A stretch of DNA of 64,000 bases from Acetivibrio clariflavus DSM 19732 (GCF_000237085.1 NC_016627.1:744001-808000); one strand, 5' to 3'. Shown: positions 33,194 through 44,105, counted from the stretch's first letter. Made by a program: numbers and translations. Notes: a model not told the origin generated them from the letters alone.

Positions 33194-33768
33194 ATTGCAA
33201 TCAGGCTTATGATTATATGATGAAATACTTAGACGGCGAGCTTAACAGTTCAGAGCATGCAAAGCTGATTTATCATATAAACAAATGCAGTAAATGCTGT
33301 GCTGAATTTCAAGAATATAACAGTATTATAAAAGTTCTTGAAGAAAATAATGAAATTGAACCTCCTGATGATTTTGAAATGGCAGTTATGAGTAAAATTG
33401 AGCTGACAGAGGCCGGTTCAAAATTAATAAGAAAAAAGAGACTCCTTACTTTGTGTTTTTTATCAGCTATTTTTATTTTGATGGGATTGACAATTTGTTC
33501 TGTTTTTTTAAGAGATTACATTTTAGAAATTATGAAATATGCGGGAATTCCTGCGGGGATTGCATATAAGGTATATGGAATGCTTTGCAGTTTTGCATAT
33601 AAAGTGAAAATATCAGTCAGATTAATATATTGTTTTAATTCCATATTTAGTGATATTTATTTCATATTTGTGGGATTACTTGTTATTGCAGCCATATCGA
33701 AAATATATAAAACAAAAGAAATTGAAAATAAATCCAATAAATCAGCTCATATACTTACAAATGAATAA
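33190..33768 (+). CDS. Zinc-finger (ZAS) anti-sigma factor, membrane-bound
   Basis: This 192-residue protein has an N-terminal ZAS-like domain containing HINKCSKC (HxxxCxxC, about residues 29-36). A transmembrane segment around residues 85-107 and a second hydrophobic stretch near 150-175 follow. The expected role is to hold the upstream ECF sigma factor at the membrane until a signal releases it. The GTG start overlaps the sigma factor stop. The extracytoplasmic part is short, so the sensed signal is unclear. Confidence 0.88.
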   Translation: MNCNQAYDYMMKYLDGELNSSEHAKLIYHINKCSKCCAEFQEYNSIIKVLEENNEIEPPDDFEMAVMSKIELTEAGSKLIRKKRLLTLCFLSAIFILMGLTICSVFLRDYILEIMKYAGIPAGIAYKVYGMLCSFAYKVKISVRLIYCFNSIFSDIYFIFVGLLVIAAISKIYKTKEIENKSNKSAHILTNE

Positions 33769-33798
33769 TATAAAGGCAAACAATATCTGAAAATAATA

Positions 33799-33845
33799 AA
33801 AAAATGTGTAATTTTCAGCAAATGAAAATTGCACATTTTTTTTAT
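33799..33845 (+). terminator. Terminator of the sigma/anti-sigma operon
   Basis: A 16 bp stem with one wobble pair (AAATGTGTAATTTTCA with TGAAAATTGCACATTT) is followed by a run of T residues at 33836-33843. Confidence 0.92.
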
Positions 33846-33932
33846 TATTTCATCGAATATTCATACTTTGAAAATAATACTTCGAATTATATGTTTTTTT
33901 ATCACTAATAATAATTACACGGAGGTGATTCT

Positions 33933-34205
33933 ATGAGCGAGGATTTTTATGGAAAAGAGAAAAATTTAAATTATAGAGAAGAAAATGTGAAACTCTATGT
34001 AATCTTAGGATGGATAAGTGCAGCACTGACAATTTTTATTTCTCCCTTGTTCGCAATATTAGGAATGACCTTCGGTATTTTATTAAACAGAAAAATAAAA
34101 GGCAGCGGAAACACTTTAATAATAGCAAATTTAGCACTGGGAATTATTAATATTCTTCTTGGAATAGTATATGTACTTTTATCGGAACAGATGATTGGTT
34201 ATTAA
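33933..34205 (+). CDS. Small membrane protein, DUF4190-like
   Basis: This 90-residue protein has two transmembrane helices (about residues 22-45 and 60-83) separated by a short basic loop (LNRKIKGSG). It resembles DUF4190-type small membrane proteins. CGGAGGTGA precedes ATG 33933. It lies between two strong terminators (33799 and 34218) and so is probably transcribed alone. The function is unknown. Confidence 0.65.
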   Translation: MSEDFYGKEKNLNYREENVKLYVILGWISAALTIFISPLFAILGMTFGILLNRKIKGSGNTLIIANLALGIINILLGIVYVLLSEQMIGY

Positions 34206-34217
34206 AGGTAAAATGTT

Positions 34218-34263
34218 TACTATATCTTCTAAATTCATTTTTAGAAGATATAGTAATCTTTTT
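34218..34263 (+). terminator. Terminator after the small membrane protein gene
   Basis: A perfect 16 bp stem (34218-34233 with 34240-34255) has a 6 nt loop and is followed by ATCTTTTT. Confidence 0.9.
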
Positions 34264-34450
34264 GGAAATAGGATTACTTAAACTTGACTTGTTATTTCTT
34301 GCATTAGTATTATAAACATTTAAAAAAAATTATGTAATTATTATTAAATTAAATTAAAAAAAATTAATAAAAAAAGCTAATTAAAAGAAAAATGGGCTAA
34401 TTTACAGTGACTGAAGAATGCTAAAGAAAGGTATATCAGGAGGTGGTAAA

Positions 34451-35356
34451 ATGAGAATGGTTTTAAAAATTTACAAGCTAGTTTCCATATGTTTGATTCC
34501 CATGTTCGCATTAGGCTGCAAATTAGATAGTACTAGAAAAGAGGCTGAAGATAATAAGATTAAGTTGGATTACATGGCGGACAAAATTAGCAATAGAACC
34601 CTTAATAAGGAAGTATATTTTGGAAAAAGAAACTTAAAAGGATTGGATATTGAAGAGATAAGGAAAATTTTAAACGAGTACTCTAAGGAAATAAATGTTG
34701 AGCCTAAAAATGCAACTTTTGACAAAGAAAAGTGGAGTATAGAACCTGAAAAAAACGGCAGGAAATTAAATATAGACAAGACCGTTGAGTCGATTTTGCA
34801 GGCATCAGAAGGGGCAACAGTGGAACCTGTTATTGAAGAAGTTAAGCCTGATATAACATCGGAGACTATAAAAAAGAACATAGTTGAAATAGGAAATTTC
34901 TCCACAGAGATACTGGATGACCAAAAATCAAGAGTCAATAATATAAAAGTTGCCAGTGATTATATAAACGGTGTACAAATTATGCCGGGAGAAGAATTTT
35001 CATTTAATGGAACATTGGGAAGGAGAACAAAAGAAAAAGGGTATAAGAAAGCTCCTATTATTGTTATAACTGAAAAAGGACCTAAGAAAGGATATGGAGT
35101 TGGCGGAGGTATATGCCAGATTTCAACTACGCTTTATAATGCTGCATTGGAAGCCGGATTGGAAATTACTGAACGACATCAACATTCAAAAAAAGTACCC
35201 TATATTGAAAAAGGTAAAGATGCGACAGTAGTATATGGAGGAGCAGACTTGAAATTTGTAAATAATCGGGAAAATCCTGTAATAATAAATGTGAATGTTT
35301 CCGAGGGGAAAGTCACAGTAAAATTATTTGAAATTAAGGATACAAGCCTGCTGTAA
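34451..35356 (+). CDS. VanW-family lipoprotein
   Basis: This 301-residue protein has an N-terminal signal with a possible lipobox (FALGC, Cys about residue 24), a linker domain of peptidoglycan-binding-4 type, and a C-terminal VanW domain. The VanW domain shows MPGEEFSFNGTLGRRT and GVGGGICQISTTLYNAALEAG. I chose ATG 34451, 7 bp after AGGAGG. The ATG at 34418 lacks a binding site and would place the signal peptide too deep. VanW proteins occur in some glycopeptide-resistance clusters but are common in Clostridia. There are no other van genes here, so a resistance role is not supported. Confidence 0.85.
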   Translation: MRMVLKIYKLVSICLIPMFALGCKLDSTRKEAEDNKIKLDYMADKISNRTLNKEVYFGKRNLKGLDIEEIRKILNEYSKEINVEPKNATFDKEKWSIEPEKNGRKLNIDKTVESILQASEGATVEPVIEEVKPDITSETIKKNIVEIGNFSTEILDDQKSRVNNIKVASDYINGVQIMPGEEFSFNGTLGRRTKEKGYKKAPIIVITEKGPKKGYGVGGGICQISTTLYNAALEAGLEITERHQHSKKVPYIEKGKDATVVYGGADLKFVNNRENPVIINVNVSEGKVTVKLFEIKDTSLL

Positions 35357-35361
35357 AATAT

Positions 35362-35407
35362 AGTAACAGTATTTTTTTGAAATTCAGTGCAAAGTAACAG
35401 TATTTTT
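35362..35407 (+). repeat. 15 bp direct repeat upstream of the HPr-like operon
   Basis: AGTAACAGTATTTTT occurs at 35362-35376 and 35393-35407, identical and 31 bp apart (about three helical turns). It lies upstream of the putative promoter at 35440 and could be a pair of operator sites. Confidence 0.6.
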
Positions 35408-35439
35408 CTAAAATAAAGTTACAAATTATAAAATTTAAG

Positions 35440-35467
35440 TTGCTTACATGACATTATTTGATATAAT
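35440..35467 (+). promoter_or_regulatory. Putative promoter of the HPr-like/EI-like operon
   Basis: TTGCTT (35440-35445), a 16 bp spacer and TATAAT (35462-35467) lie about 40 bp upstream of the HPr-like start codon. Confidence 0.5.
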
Positions 35468-35507
35468 TCTGAATATAGAGTATTAAATTGAGGAGGCAAA
35501 TTACGTT

Positions 35508-35771
35508 ATGACAAAAAAGGAAATAACAGTTAACAATATATCTGGATTAGAATCAAAGCCTGCCGCACTCTTTATTCAAAAGGCATCAAATTTTAAGTCC
35601 AGTATATGGGTTGAAAAGGGAGAGCGCAAAGCAAATGCCAAAAGTTTATTAGGCCTGCTTTCGTTGGGAGTAGGTAATGGAAATAAAATAACTATAATTG
35701 CTGAGGGTGAGGATGAATGTCAGGCCGTCAGCGAACTGGAAAGCTATTTGGCAACTGGTTTGGGGGAATAA
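35508..35771 (+). CDS. HPr-family protein lacking the active histidine (Crh-like)
   Basis: This 87-residue protein aligns along its whole length with HPr, but the active-site motif GLHARPAA reads GLESKPAA, so His15 is replaced by Glu15 and Arg17 by Lys17. The regulatory serine is kept: NAKSLLGLLSLGV has Ser46 at the canonical position. This is the pattern of Crh in Bacillus, where residue 15 is Gln. It should not carry phosphate from PEP to sugars, but could be phosphorylated on Ser46 by HPr kinase and act with CcpA. GAGGAGG precedes ATG 35508. It is followed 6 bp later by a divergent Enzyme I gene. Confidence 0.88.
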   Translation: MTKKEITVNNISGLESKPAALFIQKASNFKSSIWVEKGERKANAKSLLGLLSLGVGNGNKITIIAEGEDECQAVSELESYLATGLGE

Positions 35772-35777
35772 AAAATA

Positions 35778-37508
35778 TTGTGCGATTATAGAGATAGGAC
35801 TGTATTTGAAGGAGTGCCTGTATCCGGAGGAATGGCTGTCGCAAAGCTTATCACTCTAACGGATATAGACTATGATGTGAACCCTCGGTTAATTGAAGAA
35901 TCTGAGGTGGAAAACCAGATAACAGAGCTGGAAGTTGCTATTTGCAAGACTTTTATAGAGATATATGATTTGAAAGATGGATTTAAAGGACTGCTTAGTG
36001 AAGAGGAGAACAGAATCTTCGAATTTTATAATGAAATTTTAGATGACTCTTGTTTTTTTGAAGAAATGAAAAATGCCATAAGGGAAAAGAAATATCATGC
36101 GGATTATGCCATATATACATGTATACAGAAATATATAGACTGTATACAGGAAAGTGATAACGAATATATAAAGAATCGTATTTTTGACTTGAATGATATC
36201 AGAAGAAGGCTTATTAAAAATATAAACAGCAACGGTGAAATGAATCTGGATGAAATAAATTCATCCCATATAGTGGCTGTAAAAGAGTTGAATCCTATAA
36301 TTGCCGGTATTCTTAGCAAAAAAGATGTTAGAGGGGTTATTGCCCAGGAGGGTGCCGGATATTTTACCCATGCTTCAATAATACTTAAAAGTGTTGGAAT
36401 ACCGACTATCGGTGGTATTAATTATAAAGAGATTTCAAAATATCAAAATAGAGATGTAGTTTTAGATTGTAATAAGGGAATTGTGATAGTAAATCCCAAC
36501 AGCACTGAAATTCACAGCTATAGTGAAAAGTTAAAGAACATTGACAGTATTGAGAATATTGATTATTTTGATCCGGCTGTTACAACAGACGGGCATAAAA
36601 TATGTCTGTATGCAAGTATTAGCAGCTTGAAGGAATTCAATATTGCAAGAAAGGCTAATTTTGACGGAATTGGGCTTGTCAGGACAGAGTCCATATTTAT
36701 GAATTATTCAAAAGTACCGGATGAAAAGAGACAGTTTGCTGTATACTTAAAAATGGCTAAGGCAATGAAAAACCGAATGGTGGTTATAAGGACTGTTGAT
36801 TTGGGAGAAGATAAAATACTGGATACTTTTGATTTTTATAAATCAACATCTGAAAGTATTGCAAGAGGGATTAAAAGGTCTCTTGAAAATAAAGATGAAC
36901 TGGCTTTGCAAATGCGCTCAATAATAAGAGCGAATGTATGTGGTAATATAGGTATCACTTTTCCGATGGTTACCTCAGCAGAAGAAATAAGAGAGGTTAA
37001 GAAAATAATAAGAGGCATTGAAAATGAAGAAAAAGCTAACAATGAGGATTGTAAGAGTTTAAAAATAGGTGCATTTATTGAAACTATTTCTGCCGTTAAT
37101 GATATAGAAAATATAATGTTAGAAGTTGATTTTATAAATATTGGAACCAATGATTTGTTATATCAGTTTTGCGGACTTAATAGAAATTGTTCTGCAGTGT
37201 TAAAGGATAATTATCTTGAACCTGAATTTGTTAAGACAGTCAAGAAGTGTGTCGATTGTGCGAAAGAGAACGGTAAGCCTGTAGTTTTATGCGGCGAAAT
37301 GGCATCCGATCCTTTATCGCTTATTATTTTACTTGGCTTAGGAGTCAAAGATTTTAGCATTACCTTAGGCTCATTTTATGATATATATGATGTTATTAGA
37401 AAGACAAGCTTGAAAGAAGCGGCTAAAATAGCCGAAATGGCAGTACAAAGCAAGAGTATGGAAGAAGTGAAAGAAATATTGTATCATTCATCTTTATTAA
37501 GTACATAA
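35778..37508 (+). CDS. Divergent PTS Enzyme I-like phosphotransferase
   Basis: This 576-residue protein has the three-part layout of Enzyme I. The N-terminal part begins EGVPVSGGMAVAK. The phosphohistidine motif is GYFTHASI (His198) instead of GRTSHTSI. The PEP barrel has GLVRTESIFM, RTVDLGEDKILD, NIGTNDLLYQF and the catalytic Cys in VLCGEMASDP. The conserved FLGWRAIR stretch is degenerate (SESIARGIKR). The start is TTG 35778, with only a weak G-run upstream; later starts would delete the conserved first strand. The neighbouring HPr-like protein lacks His15, so the phosphate acceptor is uncertain. Confidence 0.85.
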   Translation: MCDYRDRTVFEGVPVSGGMAVAKLITLTDIDYDVNPRLIEESEVENQITELEVAICKTFIEIYDLKDGFKGLLSEEENRIFEFYNEILDDSCFFEEMKNAIREKKYHADYAIYTCIQKYIDCIQESDNEYIKNRIFDLNDIRRRLIKNINSNGEMNLDEINSSHIVAVKELNPIIAGILSKKDVRGVIAQEGAGYFTHASIILKSVGIPTIGGINYKEISKYQNRDVVLDCNKGIVIVNPNSTEIHSYSEKLKNIDSIENIDYFDPAVTTDGHKICLYASISSLKEFNIARKANFDGIGLVRTESIFMNYSKVPDEKRQFAVYLKMAKAMKNRMVVIRTVDLGEDKILDTFDFYKSTSESIARGIKRSLENKDELALQMRSIIRANVCGNIGITFPMVTSAEEIREVKKIIRGIENEEKANNEDCKSLKIGAFIETISAVNDIENIMLEVDFINIGTNDLLYQFCGLNRNCSAVLKDNYLEPEFVKTVKKCVDCAKENGKPVVLCGEMASDPLSLIILLGLGVKDFSITLGSFYDIYDVIRKTSLKEAAKIAEMAVQSKSMEEVKEILYHSSLLST

Positions 37509-37637
37509 TTTTAAATGTTGTTTTTATTTTACTGCGGGGAATTGTACAATGGATTTTATGATTTCGAAGAATGCAGATTTGATTTGAAATGGCAAGATTG
37601 AATAGGTAACTATGTGAAAACGATTTTGGTGATATTT

Positions 37638-39494
37638 ATGTTTAATATACAGGAAGAACTAAAAAAACTGCCCGATAAACCGGGCGTTTATCTTATGAAA
37701 GACAGTAACGGTGAAATAATATATGTAGGTAAAGCCGTTGTACTAAAAAACAGAGTAAGGCAGTATTTTCAATCGTCGGCCAATCATACTCCCAAAGTAA
37801 AGGCAATGGTCTCCAGAATAAAGGAATTTGAATATATTGTAACGGATACTGAATTAGAAGCACTGATATTGGAATGTAACCTTATAAAAAAATATCGTCC
37901 TAAGTTTAACATATTGCTTAAGGATGACAAAAGCTATCCTTATATTAAAGTGACAATGAATGAAGAATTTCCTAGAATATTAATGACAAGAAAGGTAGAA
38001 AAGGACGGTGCAAAATACTTTGGGCCTTACACCAGTGCTTTTGCAGTAAAGAACACAATAGATCTTATAAAAAAGCTATTTCCCATAAAAACATGCAATA
38101 GGGTATTTACCAAGGATGGAAAGAAGCAGAGACCTTGTCTTAATTATCATATACACCAATGCTTAGGTCCCTGCCAGGGAAATATAAACAAAGAAGAATA
38201 TAGGGCATTAATGAATGATATATGCAGCTTTTTAGGAGGTAAACAGGAAGAGATAATTAAGAGACTTGAAAGGGATATGCTTAAGGCTGCGGAAAATATG
38301 GAATTTGAAAAAGCCGCTGCTTTAAGAGATAAGATTGCAAGCTTAAAGCACATATCACAAAAACAGAAGGTTGTCAGCAATGTTTTGTCCGATCAGGATG
38401 TAATTGCATTTTCCAAAGATCCTACCGATTCATGTATTCAAGTGTTTTTTATAAGGGGAGGAAAACTTATTGGAAGAGAACACTTTATATTTGAAGGAAT
38501 CGGGGATGTTTCGGACAAGGAACTGATGACGTCTTTTGTAAAGCAGTTTTATACATCTGCTGCATATGTTCCCAGTGAGATAGTCCTCCAGGAAGATATA
38601 GATGAAGCAGATATAATTGAAAGATGGCTTAGCTCCAGAAGAGAAACCAAAGTACACATAAAAGTACCCAGAAGAGGCGAGAAGTTAAAACTTGTTGAGA
38701 TGGTATCCCAGAATGCACTTATTGCACTGAACCAATTTAAAGAGAACATAAAAAATCAGGATAAGCTTGCAAAGGAAGGGATGGCAAAATTAAAGGAGAT
38801 TCTTGAACTGGAGGAGATGCCCAACAGAATAGAAGCTTATGATATTTCCAATACCGGAAGCACTGAGATAGTGGCATCTATGGTGGTGTTCGAAGGAGGA
38901 CATCCTGAGAAAAAGGAGTATAGGAGATTTAAAATAAAATCGGTGGAATCCCAGAACGATTACGCCAGTATGCAGGAAGTTATTTTCAGAAGATTTAACC
39001 ATGCAAAAAAAGAGAAAGAGGATAAGAATTCAGAGGCTAAATTCAGCAAACTGCCACAATTGATTTTGGTGGATGGAGGACTAGGACATGTAAATTCGGT
39101 TTTAAGTGTCTTAGAAGAAATGAATATATCGATACCTGTTGCCGGAATGGTAAAAGATGACCGTCACAGGACGAGAGGGCTGGTAACGGGAAATAAAGAG
39201 ATTGATCTTTCAAAGGATCTCGATTTACTCAGATTTGTTACTGCAATACAGGACGAAGCACACCGCTTTGCCCTGGAGTATAACAGAAAGCTTGTACAAA
39301 AGAGATATAAAGGTTCTGAATTGGACAAAATAGAGGGTATTGGACCAAAAAGGAAAAAAGCTTTGTTAAAGCATTTTGGGTCAATAAAAAATATACAAAA
39401 AGCAAGTGTAAATGATTTGGAAGCTGTTGAGGGAATAAGTCCCGGGCTTGCCAATAAAATATTTGAATATTTTAACGGTGGGAGCAGAATATAG
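37638..39494 (+). CDS. uvrC: Excinuclease ABC subunit C
   Basis: This 618-residue nuclease makes both incisions in nucleotide excision repair. It has the N-terminal GIY-YIG domain (PGVYLMKDSNGEIIYVGKA), the UVR motif (MEFEKAAALRDKIASLK), the RNase H-like C-terminal nuclease half (EAYDISNTGS, LPQLILVDGGLGHV) and a tandem HhH at the C-terminus. I chose ATG 37638; the frame extends to a GTG at 37614, but UvrC proteins typically begin MFNIQEELKKLP-like. The next gene starts directly after the stop. Confidence 0.95.
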   Translation: MFNIQEELKKLPDKPGVYLMKDSNGEIIYVGKAVVLKNRVRQYFQSSANHTPKVKAMVSRIKEFEYIVTDTELEALILECNLIKKYRPKFNILLKDDKSYPYIKVTMNEEFPRILMTRKVEKDGAKYFGPYTSAFAVKNTIDLIKKLFPIKTCNRVFTKDGKKQRPCLNYHIHQCLGPCQGNINKEEYRALMNDICSFLGGKQEEIIKRLERDMLKAAENMEFEKAAALRDKIASLKHISQKQKVVSNVLSDQDVIAFSKDPTDSCIQVFFIRGGKLIGREHFIFEGIGDVSDKELMTSFVKQFYTSAAYVPSEIVLQEDIDEADIIERWLSSRRETKVHIKVPRRGEKLKLVEMVSQNALIALNQFKENIKNQDKLAKEGMAKLKEILELEEMPNRIEAYDISNTGSTEIVASMVVFEGGHPEKKEYRRFKIKSVESQNDYASMQEVIFRRFNHAKKEKEDKNSEAKFSKLPQLILVDGGLGHVNSVLSVLEEMNISIPVAGMVKDDRHRTRGLVTGNKEIDLSKDLDLLRFVTAIQDEAHRFALEYNRKLVQKRYKGSELDKIEGIGPKRKKALLKHFGSIKNIQKASVNDLEAVEGISPGLANKIFEYFNGGSRI

Positions 39495-40196
39495 ATGTCG
39501 ATATTTGCAATATCCGACCTCCATCTGGCTTTAAGTATAGACAAGCCAATGGATATTTTCGGCGAAAGATGGTATAATTACATGGAAAGATTGAAGCAAA
39601 ACTGGATAAAGGTCGTAAAGGATGAAGATTACATTATTATTCCGGGAGATATCTCGTGGGCAACGTATCTTGAACAAGCCTACGAAGATTTTAATTTTAT
39701 AGAATCGTTGCCCGGAAAAAAGATAATATCAAAGGGAAACCACGATTATTGGTGGACTACCTTAAGTAAGTTAAATAAATTTTTAGATGCCAATAATTTT
39801 AAGACCATAAGTTTTATGCATAATAACAGTTATAATATAGAAGGAACTACTTTTTGCGGTACAAGAGGATGGAAATGCCCGGGGGATGACGAATTTTCTA
39901 AAGAGGATGGAAAAATATATGAAAGGGAGCTTCAGAGACTTGAACTTTCATTAAAAAGTTCCTGTATCGGTACAGCAGCTGAAAATATTATCGTAGCTAT
40001 GCACTACCCCCCGTTTAATGCAAAAAAGGAACCGTCGGAATTTGTGGAAATAATGAGGAAATACAATGTACGAAGATGCATATACGGTCACTTACATGGT
40101 GCCGGTTTCAAAAGTGCTGTAGTAGGAGAATTTGACGGAATAGAATTTAATCTTGTATCAGCGGATTTCTTAAATTTCGAACCTTTAAAGCTGTAA
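39495..40196 (+). CDS. Metallophosphoesterase
   Basis: This 233-residue calcineurin-like phosphoesterase has the metal-binding set DLH (Asp8/His10), PGDISW, GNHDYWW and the C-terminal GHLHG. The sequence SDLHLALSIDKPMDIFG is characteristic of a conserved clostridial/bacillus group. The ATG immediately follows the uvrC stop codon, so the two are co-transcribed and probably coupled. The substrate is not known, and no membrane segment or signal peptide is seen. Confidence 0.85.
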   Translation: MSIFAISDLHLALSIDKPMDIFGERWYNYMERLKQNWIKVVKDEDYIIIPGDISWATYLEQAYEDFNFIESLPGKKIISKGNHDYWWTTLSKLNKFLDANNFKTISFMHNNSYNIEGTTFCGTRGWKCPGDDEFSKEDGKIYERELQRLELSLKSSCIGTAAENIIVAMHYPPFNAKKEPSEFVEIMRKYNVRRCIYGHLHGAGFKSAVVGEFDGIEFNLVSADFLNFEPLKL

Positions 40197-40512
40197 ATTT
40201 TGCAATGCTGTTTTTGAGAAATAATACTATAATTGGGAAATTATATTATTTTGAAAAAGATTTATACTGGGAAACAAGCTTAAATAGATTGAATTGGCAT
40301 TTTTTTTACTTGCTGCTTTAAAAAATTTTGGAGCTTAATATTGGCTTTTCAAAATATATTATGTTATAATGGAATGGCTGATTTTTTGTACATTGTAATA
40401 GTACGCTTAAAATATAGGATTTAGAGCCTAAGTTTTAAACCGGATTTCGGTACATAGGAATTGAAAAAAATATTATTAATATAAAGCAAATAATGGGAGG
40501 AACGGTTGTAAA
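40197..40512 (+). promoter_or_regulatory. Intergenic region with the tig promoter
   Basis: The 316 bp gap contains TTGGCT (40341-40346), an 18 bp spacer and TATAAT (40365-40370), giving a leader of about 135 nt before tig. No gene or terminator is evident. Confidence 0.5.
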
Positions 40513-41799
40513 ATGAGTGTTAAGGTGGAAAAAACGGAAAAAAATAGAGTTCGACTTGAAATAGAAGTTGATGCTGCAAAATTTGAAGAGGGTTTGCAAA
40601 AATCCTATTTAAAGAACATTAAGAAATTTAATGTTCCTGGCTTTAGAAAAGGTAAGGCACCGAGAAACATAGTGGAAAGATACTATGGAGTGGAAGTTCT
40701 TTATGAAGATGCTATAAATATAGTTTGTGCTGAAGCTTATGATAAAGCCGTGGAAGAAAACGATATTCATCCTGTGGACAGACCTGAAATAGATATTAAG
40801 CAAATAGGAAAGGGCAAAAACCTTATTTTTGTTGCAGATGTTACTGTCAGACCTGAAGTTGTCTTAGGGCAGTATAAAGGTATCGAAGTTGAGAAAATAA
40901 ACGTTATTGTAACAGAAGATGATGTTGAAAAAGAAATAAACAAAGTAGCTGAAAAGAGTGCAAGACTGATAACTGTTGAAGATAGAGGTATCCAAAAAGG
41001 AGATATAGCTGATATAGACTTTGAAGGATTCATTGACGGTGTGCCCTTTGAAGGAGGAAAAGCAAGCGGTTACAGGCTTGAAATCGGATCAGGAAACTTT
41101 ATTGATGGCTTTGAAGATCAGCTCATTGGAGCTATGCCGGGGGATGATGTGGAAGTTAATGTTACATTCCCGGAAGATTATTCCAATGAAGAACTTGCAG
41201 GAAAGAAAGCTTTGTTTAAGGTAATTATTAATGATATAAAGGTTAAGGAATTACCTGTTATAGATGATGAATTTGCAAAAGACGTAAGCGAATTTGATAC
41301 CCTTGAAGAATACAAGAACGATATAAGAAATAAACTCAAAGAAGCAGCAGAGCATAAAGCAAGACATGAGACTGAAGAAAAGATAATAAACAAGGTATGT
41401 GAAAATGCGGAAGTTGAAATTCCCAATGTTATGATACAAAGGCATATTGACAATCTTGTTAGAGATTTTGATATGAGATTGCGTTATCAAGGTCTTGACC
41501 TTGAAAAGTATCTTAACATCATGGGCCTTGAATATACAGATTTTAGAAATCAGTTTGAAAAGAGAGCTGAAGCAGAAGTTAGGACTCAGCTTGTTTTGGA
41601 TGCCGTAAGCAAAGCAGAGAATATTCAAGCTACTGAAGAAGAGTTTGATGAAGAGATTGAAAAGATGGCTGAAAATTATAAAACCGATGTGGAAGAATTT
41701 AAGAAACATTTGCAGGATAACGATATAGAATATATTAAAGATAATATAAGAATAAGAAAGACAGTTCAATTCTTGGTTGACAGTGCAAAAATCGTTTAA
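40513..41799 (+). CDS. tig: Trigger factor
   Basis: This 428-residue ribosome-associated chaperone has the N-terminal ribosome-docking motif GFRKGKAPRNIVE (about residues 44-56), a central FKBP-type prolyl isomerase domain (about 155-245, with DFEGFIDGVPFEGG and SGNFIDGFEDQLIGA) and a helical C-terminal domain. GGGAGG precedes ATG 40513. The order tig-clpP-clpX is conserved among bacteria and links folding of new chains with protein turnover. Confidence 0.96.
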   Translation: MSVKVEKTEKNRVRLEIEVDAAKFEEGLQKSYLKNIKKFNVPGFRKGKAPRNIVERYYGVEVLYEDAINIVCAEAYDKAVEENDIHPVDRPEIDIKQIGKGKNLIFVADVTVRPEVVLGQYKGIEVEKINVIVTEDDVEKEINKVAEKSARLITVEDRGIQKGDIADIDFEGFIDGVPFEGGKASGYRLEIGSGNFIDGFEDQLIGAMPGDDVEVNVTFPEDYSNEELAGKKALFKVIINDIKVKELPVIDDEFAKDVSEFDTLEEYKNDIRNKLKEAAEHKARHETEEKIINKVCENAEVEIPNVMIQRHIDNLVRDFDMRLRYQGLDLEKYLNIMGLEYTDFRNQFEKRAEAEVRTQLVLDAVSKAENIQATEEEFDEEIEKMAENYKTDVEEFKKHLQDNDIEYIKDNIRIRKTVQFLVDSAKIV

Positions 41800-41865
41800 T
41801 ATAGGTTTAATTTAGAGAGTTTATGGGAAGAAATAAATAAGAATAAGGTAGAGGGAGGCGTTGTT

Positions 41866-42450
41866 ATGAGTCTTGTGCCAATAGTAGTTGAGCAAACAAA
41901 CCGTGGTGAACGTTCTTATGATATATTTTCCAGGTTGCTGAAAGACAGGATAATAGTTTTGAGTGATGAAATAAACGATGCTACGGCAAGCCTTGTTGTT
42001 GCGCAGATGCTGTTTTTAGAAGCTGAAGATCCGGATAAAGATATACAGCTTTATATAAACAGTCCTGGAGGTTCTGTTTCGGCTGGGTTTGCTATTTACG
42101 ATACTATGCAGTATGTTAAACCGGATGTTTCGACAATATGTATCGGTATGGCTGCAAGTATGGGCGCATTCCTTTTGGCTGCCGGTGCGAAAGGAAAAAG
42201 ATTTGCCCTTCCCAATAGTGAAATAATGATACATCAACCGCTAGGTGGAGCTAGAGGTCAGGCGACAGATATCAAAATACATGCTGATCATATAATTAAA
42301 ACAAGAGAAAGATTGAACAGGATTTTGAGCGAAAGAACAGGTCAGCCTTTAGAAAGAATCCAAGCAGATACAGAAAGAGACTTTTTCATGTCAGCGGAAG
42401 AAGCTAAAGCCTATGGATTGGTAGATGAAGTAATGGAAAGAAGAAAATAA
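41866..42450 (+). CDS. clpP: ATP-dependent Clp protease proteolytic subunit
   Basis: This 194-residue serine peptidase has the catalytic triad Ser98 (MAASMGAF), His123 (MIHQPLGG) and Asp172 (TERDFFMS). The N-terminus [19 protein letters not shown] is typical of the processed form. GAGGGAGG precedes ATG 41866. clpX follows after 13 bp, and the two products form the ClpXP protease. Confidence 0.97.
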   Translation: MSLVPIVVEQTNRGERSYDIFSRLLKDRIIVLSDEINDATASLVVAQMLFLEAEDPDKDIQLYINSPGGSVSAGFAIYDTMQYVKPDVSTICIGMAASMGAFLLAAGAKGKRFALPNSEIMIHQPLGGARGQATDIKIHADHIIKTRERLNRILSERTGQPLERIQADTERDFFMSAEEAKAYGLVDEVMERRK

Positions 42451-42463
42451 ACGAGGTGGTAGG

Positions 42464-43759
<1,296 letters not shown>

Positions 43760-43802
43760 TCAAATGGAATTTTAAAAAAGAGTAACTTATAAAGGATTAA
43801 AA

Positions 43803-43854
43803 AAGGGTTGGTGTCCAATGAATAAAATTCATTGAGCATCAGCCCTTATTTTAT
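43803..43854 (+). terminator. Terminator after clpX
   Basis: A long hairpin of two 20 nt arms, AAGGGTTGGTGTCCAATGAA with its imperfect complement (wobbles and one internal mismatch), runs into TATTTTAT. Confidence 0.75.
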
Positions 43855-44105
43855 AAAAAAAGCTATTGATTCTATATTTGTACATCGGATAATATAATAA
43901 TGTTTGTAGAAACTAGAATATTATGAAATTACAGGCGTAATATAGCATATATAAAGGGATAATATTTTTATGTTTAAAAATTTCAAAATATTTTGGTAAC
44001 TGCTTAAATATCAATGCATGTTGATCAAATATAAAAAGTTCTATTTCAAATTTATAAAATATAATGGGTATATGTAAATTATAGATATGAAAGGATTATG
44101 AAATA

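Noticed and set aside
34451-35356. Glycopeptide resistance from the VanW-family gene
   Set aside because: VanW-domain proteins are widespread in Clostridia, and no vanH, vanA/B, vanX or two-component genes are nearby.
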